Positions 55,196 through 64,000 of a stretch of DNA of 64,000 nucleotides are shown here, in pieces. The first letter of the stretch is position 1. Each line of letters opens with the position of its first letter. The DNA lies in NCBI GenBank assembly GCA_033816765.1, contig CM066291.1:186001-250000 (forward strand), read 5' to 3'. The DNA is from Nothopassalora personata. Taxonomy: Eukaryota; Ascomycota; Dothideomycetes; Mycosphaerellales; Mycosphaerellaceae. Made by a program: the position numbers and the translations under genes. The notes below the pieces were generated by a model, which was not told where the DNA came from, ran no database searches, and worked only from the letters and a program-made list of their open reading frames with translations.

Positions 55196-55276
55196 ATAGC
55201 GTAGCGCCTATAGCTTAGTATAATTACCTTAATTAGTCCTACTAAGTACACTAATTACACTAATTAGTCCGTAGAG

Positions 55277-55347
55277 TAATTAGTGTTACGTACGTCTAGA
55301 TAATTAGTATTACGTGTATCTAAGTAATTAGTGTTACGTATGTCTAG
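55277..55347. repeat. 24-bp tandem repeat (3 units)
   Basis: Three units of taattagt(g/a)ttacgt plus 9-10 bp, at 55277, 55301 and 55325. They lie between the LTR scrap and the copia fragment and may be LTR U3 repeats of another B variant. Confidence 0.85.
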
Positions 55348-58255
55348 TCGGGGCTACTGTTTAGACTAACCCATAATACTTAGCTTCTTATTAAAGGTAA
55401 CATCCCTAGATCTTATAACCTATCTATAAGATAGTATCTAGATTCGGTAGATATTATAACTCTTAAATCTAACTAAGTAACCGATATAGTATCGAGAATC
55501 TATTTTATAGGCGCGTAGGCGTTCTTTCTTATTAGTCTTATAAGCGTATACCCTAGAACCTATTTTATAGATATAAGTAAGGCTTAGCTTAATGCCCGTA
55601 GTAGCCTTAAATAGAGTCCTCTAGCCTAACTTCTTAGATAGTGTTCTATTTATAAGGTATATAGCTATTAAGACGATCTTAGGCTATAGGTCTAAAGGTA
55701 GACCCGCTAATAATATTAATGCCCTAGTAGTAGTAATTAGGTACTTTCCGGTTATTTGTACTAGGTCCTAAGTAGGTATATAGGGGGTAGTTAGCTTCTA
55801 AGTAACCCTATCTCGGAGTAGCTAAGACTTAAATACTATCCCATAGGCCTTGTCGTTATCTAAATATAGTACGGTAAGTAATCTTCTAAAGGATCGAATA
55901 AACCTTATAAGTTCTAGATATGCCTCTATTACGTTCTCTTAGGTTCTTTAAGGAAAATTCTAGTTAAATTAAAGTCCTATATCCTCGTTGCTAGTATAGA
56001 AGGTATATCGGTCCCTATTATACCCTATATCGAATTCTATAAGGTTAATTGCGATGTTCTTAAGTATAGACGGAGGTCGTATCTTAATCCTAGACCTTTA
56101 AGATATCCTCTTATGTCCTTTTAAGAGGGTATAAGGTTCGTACTCGTTAGTTTTAGGTAGTTCCTCTAATCCTACAATCTTAATGCCCTTTACTACGTCT
56201 TATAGGTGTATTATTCGCTCTAGCCTAGCGTGTCTAAGGACCTTATAGTAGTCCCTTATCGTCCTCGGTACTACCGGAAGGGGTATACGGCTCCTAGCTA
56301 TAGCTACGCTCCTTAATTGTTATTTTAGAGCCTCTATAACTAATAGTAGGGTACTATCTTCGGATATAGGCTACCTAGTAATTGTTATAGGGTCTCCCTT
56401 TACTAGAGTATTTACATTTAGGTATAGTAGGTCCCCTAATCTATAGACCTTAGCTACCCTAGCATTATTGCTATTATACTAGATATCGGTACGCTCGTCT
56501 AAGAATAGACCTTTCTTTTGCATTTAAGGGAGTAAGATAATATTATAGTAAAATCCTAGGATGTAGAGGGTATTCTTAAGGTTTAAGGTAACTAGATGTC
56601 TATTTAGTAACTTAATATAGAGCTTTACGGTACCCTTAACTATCCCTTAAAGCGTAGTAGCTACTACGTAGACGAGTATATCCTTAGAAATTGATTCTAG
56701 GGTAAATTCGGCCTTCGTAGGTTTATTAATAATATGTACGTTAGACCCCCTATCTAGTAGCTAGGAGTCCTCCTTAGATAAGTTATTAGAGGAGTATACC
56801 CCCTAGGTCTTAATTACGCGTAGTCCGTATAACCCTCTCGGTCTCGAATCTATTCTCTCTATTCTTTAGTCTTTATTAGAGTTAGACTAAAGATCCTTTA
56901 TAAGTTTAAGGGCCTCTAGATCCTTATATCTACTTACCTAGCGCTTATAGAATTAAGGATTGTCCCTTAGATACTTGCGGTAGGTCTTTAGCTAACTTTT
57001 CTAGGTATTGTCTATACTTTCCTAAGGTAGTCGTAAGTTATAGTTAACGATATTGCATTTTCTAAGGAATAGACATACTTTATTAGGAGGTTTTCTAGTT
57101 ATCTTAGTATATGTTAGTCTTAGGCGATCCCTCGTTGTCTTTTCTAGGGGATAACTAGTAGTCTATTAATCCCCTAATATAGTAAATAAGACGCTCTTCT
57201 TAGTGTTACTATTTACCTTATACTTGCTAGGGTTCCTTCTAGTAAACTTAAGACACCTCTAAATAGTATCTTTAAGGTTATTACTTAACTCCGCGATAAT
57301 TCTACCCTTAGCTATATTAATAGTACCCTTAATTATACGGTATAGATTATCTTTTATATATAGGGCAAGTAGATAGCCCCTCTATCTAAGCTTTCGGTTA
57401 AGCTTAAGCTACTTTATAAGAAATTAGTTAATATTCTTACTCTTAGGTCCCTTTATAAGCTTATCGTATTAGCTCTAAAGAATTACCCTTCTACTCTTAG
57501 TCTTAGGCTCTAGCTTAGCTTTAATATATGTCTACTAAGTAGAGAGGGTATCTAGTTGGTTAAGTAGGTCGTTAATATACATTTAGGGAATAGTCCTCTT
57601 AAAGTAGGATTTTAGGGAACGTTTACGAGTTATAAAGTCCTCGTATTCTTTCTTCTAATCCCTATATATCGTATACCGGAGGTTGTACGATATGCTAATT
57701 CTACTAAATAGGGTCTACATAGCTACATTATTGTCTTTAGTAGGAGGGTTAGGTAGAGGGCCTATAACTAGTTCCTAAGGTTTAGGTAATAGATCGAGAT
57801 CTATTTCCTCGGTTATCGTAACGTCCTATAACTTCCCTTCTATATACTTCTATAAGTCTATTCTAACTACTTTAGTATAAGTCTAAAGGTAGAAGTTATT
57901 AAACATAGATAGATCGTAGTAGTTTAGTTCCTTCGTTATCGTAGCGGACGGATAGTCCTAAAGGTATTACCTAAGGTCTATTATATACCTTAATTAGGTC
58001 TAATAGATATATACAATTCCGAATAGAGACCCTAAGTTGCTTAACTCGGGCTTATAACTATAAAACTAGTAGAGATAGAAGTTTAGAACGAGGGTATTAA
58101 GTCTAGAAATTAGGGTATAAAAAACTATGTTTATTACAAGTAGTAGCACCCTTAAGGTGCTTATATAAGTCTTCTTTTAATAAGAAGCCCTTAATCCCTA
58201 TAATTTAGGTACCTAATCTTATTTCCTAAAGACAAGTAATTACCACACTTAATCA
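55348..58255 (-). mobile_element. F: Ty1/copia element, 3'-truncated (RIP-damaged)
   Basis: Minus-strand Gag, zinc knuckle, protease, GAG-pre-integrase and integrase in copia order (integrase before RT). RT and RNase H are absent: the sequence ends near 55348 after the RDVTF motif that follows integrase. No LTR pair is seen. The right end at about 58255 is a sharp edge with normal host DNA. 58130-58255 holds two short hairpins and no ORF. Confidence 0.8.
55385..58100 (-). pseudogene. F Gag-Pol (Gag, protease, integrase)
   Basis: Read past TAG/TAA on the minus strand: a Gag region (about 58000-57100), a knuckle-like Cys motif (about 57060), protease near 56765-56742 (WLLDRGSNVHI, in place of the usual DSG), a GAG-pre-integrase motif (about 56290-56150) and the integrase core to about 55400 (RTLSKKLGW and IRSRDVTF visible). 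Copia order is clear. Non-functional. Confidence 0.78.
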
Positions 58256-58788
58256 GGTTATGTCACCCTTAAAACCTACTATCCATGCATCATCCTGGCG
58301 CTTTACACGAAGGCTGCTCGTGGCCGCCGACAACGTGGACGCCATGACTGCACTAATGCCCTTACACCTGGAAGAGTCCAGGCTGGAAGAGTCCAGGATG
58401 ATTCGTCAAGTAGATAGGAGAGACGTGCGTGCCCAGGTTCAGACAGAAACAATCAGCAAGCCACATCTCATGCTTTTGCTACAAGCAGTTCGGCTACAAC
58501 ACATTTACACTTCATTGAGCCGCGTCGAGGCTTGCTTCCAGTTTCGCCCACGCTGCCTCGTTACCACATTGAGCTTTAGTGTTTGAGCCTGAGAGAATCT
58601 CTTCATGGCTGTTTCAGCAAGCCACTGCTGAGGCTACAAGTATTCTGGAAGAAATGTACCGTACATGCGTAACTTACCTACCGCACGGTCGCTGTGGTAT
58701 CAGATGCTGCTGGCAACTGTTCTGGAACGACGGCAGACGGAGTGGCCATTGCATACGGACGAGGCTTGCATTCATGTACCTCCTGACA
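58256..58788. other. Upstream region of the host gene; no convincing gene
   Basis: Normal CpA/TpG content begins here, directly after F. It holds a short direct repeat (ctggaagagtccagg twice at about 58369-58396). Short ORFs here (for example 58260-58586) show no protein-like features, so this is read as promoter and 5' flank. Confidence 0.6.
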
Positions 58789-58797
58789 TATATAATA
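58789..58797 (+). promoter_or_regulatory. TATA box of the host gene
   Basis: TATATAATA lies 77-85 bp before the chosen ATG (58874), in non-RIP DNA, followed by a CA-rich leader (caaccaccaacaacaatgag). Confidence 0.65.
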
Positions 58798-58873
58798 AGA
58801 TGCCGCACCTCAACCACCAACAACAATGAGCACACCGCAGTCACATGCCACAAATAGCAACCTCTTCAGCACC

Positions 58874-60145
58874 ATGGGAAAGTACATGCTACTCGCGGCT
58901 CTAGCTGCACAGTCAATGGCAGCGCCCCTTAACATGAGCTCAGGAGATCTGGAGACGAGACAAGCCAAGTTGCCGCAGTTCAAGAGCGCAACCTACATTG
59001 GCAACGTCACCGACCCCAACCTCGACAGAGACTCCTGCGGTTCTGTACGTATTGGCGTAAGAGCATTTTGGACTTGTAGAGACACGATGGTCCACAAGAA
59101 TGGAGTCTCGGTCCTGCCAGTCATCTCGAGCACTGTTGGCTGGACGGATCTGCTGCCTAACGGCGGTCCGGTCATCAAGTCGACAGGTAACCCTGTCGGC
59201 GTGGGCTCTACAGGAACGAGCCCGATCTTGCAGATGTACGGGTACCCCAAGACCGATAACATCCTGCCATATTTCCCTTTGACTGCAAGCGAGTGCAATA
59301 CCAACGTTGCTGGTGCATGCCCGGACGGCAGTCGCTGGGCTATCTGGCCGGATTCGCCTCCATTGATCTCACAGACAAGCAGCAATGGGTGAGCAACACA
59401 GCGTGCACTGGCAATTCAATTGCTAACCACTCTTCACAGTGCCAGCGCAGTCGGCTACACGTGGGTTCCCAAGGCCCATCTTTACGGCTTTCTGCAGACG
59501 TACACGCCTCAGCCCGCTGCTTCCCTGTACAGGAGCATGTACATCTCGACCTCGAACAAGAACACGCTTCCAACCGTGAAGCTGATCGCAGAAGAGTTCT
59601 GGAAGACCGGTGAAATCAACTTTGGTCGTTATGGCGGCGTGACACGCAATGGCGTCACATACATGTACGGTCAGGCAAACCCAGGAACCAGCACGACTAC
59701 CTGTCTTGCAAGGGTGGCTTCGAACCAAGTCGAGCAGCGTAGCTCGTATCAGTACTACAACAACACGGCCAAGTCCTGGTCGAAGACCATGCCAAGAATC
59801 AACAGCACTGACTGTGGCCTTCCCAACGCCGGCGCCGGCGGCCAAGGCACGTTCTACTACTCAACCTACTACTCCAGCTACATCTGGATCGGTCAAGCAC
59901 AGCTCGAGCCTGTCGCCAACTTTTACATCTCGACTGCTCCAGCTCCAGAAGGTCCATGGGTCAAGCCATATCTGCTCTGGCAGGGACAGAACGGTGACGC
60001 ATTTGTCGGCGCCTACACACTGCAAGCACATCCGGCACTGCTACCGTCCAAGAATGCCGCCGAGAATGGTATCTACCTTTCATATACCAAGCCGATGGCG
60101 AAGGGACCTTATACTACGCCGCTAGTGTATCTGCAATTCGCTTGA
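58874..60145 (+). CDS. Secreted 406-aa protein, two exons, DUF4185-like (tentative)
   Basis: Exons 58874-59388 and 59440-60145 join in frame to 406 codons and TGA. The start at 58874 has context caccATGg and gives a short signal peptide (MGKYMLLAALAAQSMAA); an earlier ATG at 58826 would add 16 polar residues before it. The mature protein has six Cys (55, 68, 141, 149, 260, 297), sequons at N44, N279 and N293, and motifs DPNLDRDSCGS, FWTCRDTM, WAIWPDSPP, GGQGTFYYS, APAPEGPW and YTLQAHP. The spaced Trp/Gly-rich motifs suggest a beta-propeller-type fold as in DUF4185 or some glycoside hydrolases. I cannot name an enzyme activity. It is the only intact host-type gene here, isolated among RIP-damaged elements, and might be a secreted enzyme or effector-like protein. 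Confidence 0.88.
59389..59439 (+). other. Intron, 51 bp
   Basis: GTGAGC donor, gctaac branch-like site and ttcacag acceptor. It splits a Gly codon (gg/t). Without removal the frame stops at once. Size and signals are typical of filamentous ascomycetes. Confidence 0.92.
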
Positions 60146-60430
60146 AGCGATTATTGATGACTTGCATCCTGCTTTGTGATACCCAATTCGTTAGAAGCGG
60201 TAGCGTAATAGAGATTGGGCAGAGTATATTCGATCATTCATTGTTCAAAACCTGCTCGTATATCTCGCCGGCGCCTGCCGACCTGAAAAACTTTTCCAAA
60301 ATCCTGCAAGGTTAAACTTCGCTGGCCGTAAGACAGTGGCCTAGGCTTACAAAACCGGCAAATACCCGCATTCAAAATTCGCAATCCTCAATCCTCATTA
60401 TTATAGACTCGCTATTTGTCTAACAGCACA
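60146..60430. other. 3' flank of the host gene
   Basis: Normal composition for about 250 bp, then a gradual change to RIP-type DNA near 60400-60450. No ORF or RNA gene recognised. Confidence 0.6.
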
Positions 60431-60450
60431 CTCGCTACATTACTTTATAT

Positions 60451-60798
60451 AATGCTACGTCTAGCGATCGATCTAGAGCCCTTTCGTATCGATATCGAGC
60501 TATAGACTGCCGCTAAATTCATATAGGCAGCTATTCGAGACAACCTCTTTAATCTCTACGTTATTCGAATTAGCGAACGAACCCTCCGCTAGCGACTCGT
60601 AGAGTAGCGAGGGACTCGCGAGGATAATTAGGCTTATAATTAGGCTCGCTAGGCCGAGCTACGCTAGCGAGTCGAGGAACTATTCTAGAAATATAGCCTC
60701 GACGATAGCGAGTCTTATGCTATCCTCCGCCTCGATAGATTCGACCTTACCCTTCGCTAGTATTAAGAGCTACGAAGAGGTATTAGATTAAAGCGTAG
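60451..60798 (+). pseudogene. RIP-damaged ORF fragment of unknown origin
   Basis: From atg-cta-cgt one frame can be followed to the A LTR with TAG and one TAA as the only stops. The translation is charged and helical (LAIDLEPFRIDIEL, then RISERTLR and VEELF). It may be the start of a transposase or other repeat-borne protein but no motif is decisive. Cut by A copy 4 at 60799. Confidence 0.4.
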
Positions 60799-61167
60799 TA
60801 TTGACGACTAATAGGTTAAGTTAACCTTAGGTTTAGAGGGGGTCCCTTAGGTCCAACTTGCCCAATTTTATTTAGGTTTAATTAGACATTTAGGTAAGCT
60901 AGTAGGACCTAGTATAGCTATTAAGATATATACTACGTAGCTAAGCATTATAAGCGTAGCATTAAGGTAACAATTCAATTTATACCTCTCGAGTAGAGGG
61001 TATAGGGGTTTAGGTCCGCTAATCCTCTTGTTTATCTAGCTACTACGCTACTCGTTACGTGACCTGATTTTACGGTCCCGGGACCGGTAAATACCTCTAC
61101 TTACATAAGCGCCGCACTATACTACCACAACTCGGACGGGCCTACATAGGGTGATTAGTAGACATTA
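60799..61167 (+). repeat. A copy 4 5' LTR (369 bp)
   Basis: Starts tattgacgac and ends gtagacatta. The start keeps TG where the other copies have TA. Palindrome core at 61073-61086. Confidence 0.9.
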
Positions 61168-61516
61168 TTTTAGTGGTTAATAAGGGGGGTATTAAGTGTA
61201 CACCCGGTAGCGTATTAGCATCCAGTTTATAAGGTTAAAATCACGGTTTAAGGTCTAAGGTTCACGGTTAAGGTTATTACTTAAGGTTAAGGTTTAAGGT
61301 TAAGGTTTACGGTTAAGGTCGGCTAAGGTCGAAAACACTTAAGGTCTAAGGTATTTAGTAACAATTACGGTTATAAGGTCCTATTAAGCAATAACTAGTA
61401 TTAGCACATTCTAAAGTAAGCACTACGTAATAATAGATACGGCTACATTATTAGAAAAACTTAGCACCTTTACCGACATAGGTAGAGGCTACGAATAGCC
61501 TATAAACCCTACGAAA

Positions 61517-64000
61517 ATGGAAGGGGTCTATAGGGATTCTATCCCTTATAAGGGGATAGAGGAATCGGAGGAAGGGGAAACACCTAAATCTAGTAAAGAA
61601 GGGAGAAGCGGAACTAGCGCTGCTAAATTAGGTATAGGTGTAGGAACGAATAGCACAATTGGAATAGATACTATAACTGCCCTCTTTAGACGGTTAGTAG
61701 TAGTAATAGAAAACGCTAGCCCTCGCTTTCTACCTCTAGGAGGTACTAAGAATCCGTTCTTTAATAGTACTAATACTACTAAGTTCTAGGGGCGGTTTAG
61801 CGACCTAATAGACTAGTATCCGCCTCGGGCATCTATTAAGAAGGATAATTTCTAGGGTAGGTTTAAGCGTAATTGCGAAACTACTATCCGACGCATAGTT
61901 ATAAGACTACCTAGGTAGCTTACTAACAAGGCGCGTTTTAGGAGGGCGTTCTTATTAGAGTTCTTAAGGTTTAACGCCTACTCGATGTTAGGGAGTCGGG
62001 AATATCTTAAGGAGATTATTAGGGCGTAGTAAGGCAAGAGGCCCGAAGAATAGAATATAAAGGAATTCATCCGCCTATTTGTATCCTTAAGTAACCTAAT
62101 TAAACCTAAGGATTTGGATAATAGCTCCCGGAGTCGCCTCCTCCTTTAGGGATTACTAGAGGTAGTCGCAAAAGCGGTCTATAAGGCTTACGGGCTTTAC
62201 CTAAAGCAACCTAAGAAGTTTAGGGACTTTTAGAGGATCCTCGATAAAGCTACTAGCATCGTAGATAGTAAGGAGGGATAGAAAGCTATACATATAGATT
62301 TCCCTCTTACTTTACCTTAGCTATACCGCTTAGTCGTAAAGCAAATGCCGCGCCTTAAGCCTAAGATTAATACGCTTAAGAAGGCTACCTCTAGGACTAT
62401 TATTAATAATAACCTAATCTAGAAGGTAGCTAAGATAAGTATACGTGTATACTAGCGCGGTCGCGTCGCGGACGCGGGTACCTTCTACCCGAGCGAGAAT
62501 TAACGCTCTATACAACCGGAGAGGCACGACCTAGATACCGAACTGTAGGTTTACGTAATGTAGCGTCCCCTATCGTACAATCGCGAACAGTCTAAAGCGA
62601 TAGATAGTTATTACTATAACTGTAGCAGTTCGAAGTACTAGGCTAGTAATTGTAGGGCGATAAGGTCCTTAATATCCCGGGGCTACGTATACCTCGCCCC
62701 GAATAACTAGTAGTATCTAGGGAAAGAAGGCGATCCGCGTCCTACTAAGTTTAACTTTCGGAGGGACTATAGTAAACCAAAACTGCTCTATATGCTCCCT
62801 CTACTCGAAGAATATTACGGGCCGATCGAGTTTAATAACTAGTATAAGATTCCCGTACTACGGAAGTAATAGATAGGTAGGGACTACACTAGGGTAACGA
62901 AGGTCACGCCTCCTAATTATTCTAGGCCCCCTCCTAACTTTAGGCATTTAATAGAATATAGCCCTTAGGACGTACGGTCTAGCTAAATAGAGAAGGCTAC
63001 TAGGATATATTAGGTCTCATTCGGAGAAAGTAAAGCGGAGTAGGCAATCGACTTAGGCGAGCTTAACGAGGTATCTACCTATCCTATATAGTCTAACAAA
63101 GCGAAAGGGAAGGCACCCGTAGGCATTCTAAAGAATCCGTACCCGAGGACCCGGTCCTTAGCCTGGGATCTACGAGCCCGAGCTAAGGCTACTAAGAAAG
63201 TTCGCCTACAATTAGAATAGGAGATCCGGTAAGCTAAGATTAACTAGTAGGAGGTTAAAATAATTAACGAAGTTAGTACTTAAATAAACGAAACTCAATT
63301 ATTAGCTAGATCCGGGGTAACCCTAGGAAGGGGAAATAATGCCTATGTAAATAGACTAGGGGACGATACTAATAAAGGACTACCTAAGGATATGCCTATT
63401 AGTCCCGTGAACGCCCCCTTCGCATAAAGGAAGCGTATGTAGAATGCTAAGACTATAAGGATTAATAACTACGTCCGACAATATAGATTAGCTAGTAATA
63501 GCCCGGTTACGAAGGAAGAGGGTATTATCTACTAGATTAATTAGATCCTCTAGATAACGTTTCCTAATGTAAACGCCTAAGATTAGTTTCGATATAGTCG
63601 CTAGTTCGAGGCTACCCTTTCCGGTCGCGTTACTAACACCCCCGCTCTTTAGGAGAAGCTTACTATAGTGCGACGTCTTATAGGAAAGGACCCTAAGGTT
63701 CGTACTAGACAAGTAGTTACCTATGAAGATAACCTAAGTATAATAAGGAGGTCTTCCGCGAAGATAGTTAGGCCTAGTATATCGGAGTGTATTTACCTAT
63801 GCTCTACTCTAAAGGTGCGGTCCCTACTACTAAGCTATATAAGGACGTTAAGAAAATCGGGCTCTCTAGTGTCCTTAACAACTTTACTATAGTCCCTAGT
63901 CCTTAGGTAGTAGCGGAGTTTAGGATAAATAAGAACTAGATTAGGTACCTAATTAACGAGGGTTCCGAGGTGAATATTATCGGCTAGAGAAACGCTTATA
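61517..64000 (+). pseudogene. A ORF1 (Gag-protease), copy 4, incomplete
   Basis: ATG 61517 opens 90 codons, then TAG. The Gag region, knuckle (about 62610-62650) and the protease motif at the window edge (near 63955-63990) match copies 1 and 2. Ends with the window. Confidence 0.75.

Larger units (their letters stand above)
60799..64000 (+). mobile_element. Element A copy 4, 5' part (runs off the window)
   Basis: 5' LTR, leader repeats and ORF1 up to the protease, collinear with copies 1 and 2, then the window ends. RIP-damaged to a similar degree. Confidence 0.9.

Noticed and set aside
55385..55398. TAACATCCC on the plus strand (GGGATGTTACC reversed) as an LTR start after a polypurine tract
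   Set aside because: It is the coding sequence of the RDVTF motif of the copia integrase region on the minus strand, so the match to a TGTTA LTR end is chance.
58260..58586. 108-codon ORF upstream of the secreted-protein gene
   Set aside because: No domain or signal, no splice context, ends just before the promoter region; looks like a chance ORF in normal-composition DNA.
58874..60145. Naming the gene an arabinofuranosidase (GH62) or GH43 enzyme
   Set aside because: The end of the protein has hydrolase-like propeller motifs (EGPW, QAHP), but I do not see the GH62 or GH43 catalytic signatures, so only a tentative DUF4185-like label is given.
1..64000. CRISPR arrays, rRNA, tRNA or bacterial operon features
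   Set aside because: No spaced direct repeats of CRISPR type, no tRNA cloverleaf or rRNA core found by eye; intron and retroelements show a fungal nuclear genome.

Overview
The window is most likely from a filamentous ascomycete (Pezizomycotina; a dothideomycete-like fungus is a guess). Most of it is a stack of nested LTR retrotransposons carrying the mark of repeat-induced point mutation (RIP): CpA and TpG are nearly gone, TpA is very common, CpG is kept, and old reading frames are full of TAG/TAA (from CAG, TGG, CAA) while frame itself is conserved between copies. Three islands escaped this: a complete young Ty3/gypsy element (26098-33636), a 5' fragment of a second gypsy element (34363-35017), and a host gene with flanks (about 58256-60430). 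A 51-bp GT-AG intron, a TATA box and a CACCATGG start context fit a fungal host. I use working names A, B, D, E1, E2 and F for the element families.

Layout. 1-2451 and 14294-15392 are one RIP-damaged chromovirus D (minus strand), split by a full-length 11.8-kb element A (2452-14293, plus). A second, near-complete D follows (15393-21963, minus), then a fragment of chromovirus B (21964-25216, minus). A reversed, truncated A (25217-40173) is itself interrupted by E1 (26098-33636, minus, identical 193-bp LTRs, CTAGA target duplication) and by a patch made of E2 plus a B-type LTR (34363-35527). 40174-43245 is the 3' half of another B. 43246-55127 is a second full-length A (plus). 55128-55347 holds a B-type LTR scrap and 24-bp repeats. 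55348-58255 is a truncated Ty1/copia element F (minus). 58256-60430 is the host island with one two-exon gene for a secreted 406-residue protein. 60451-60798 is a RIP-damaged ORF fragment, and 60799-64000 is the start of a fourth A.

How the parts work. E1 looks competent: Gag (690 aa) and a Pol frame (PR-RT-RNase H-IN-chromodomain) in the -1 frame, joined by a G GGA AAC slippery site and a hairpin 5 nt downstream. Its primer-binding region matches its own LTR rather than a tRNA-type TGG start, which suggests Tf1-like self-priming. Element A is unusual: it has Gag-protease, then RT-RNase H-integrase in the -1 frame, then a third ~1000-codon ORF of unknown function, then a small antisense ORF with its own TATA-like box. 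A near-perfect 26-bp GC-centred palindrome recurs in its LTRs and at both ORF junctions. B and D also carry an antisense ORF between the 3' end of pol and the 3' LTR, so this layout recurs in all three old families.
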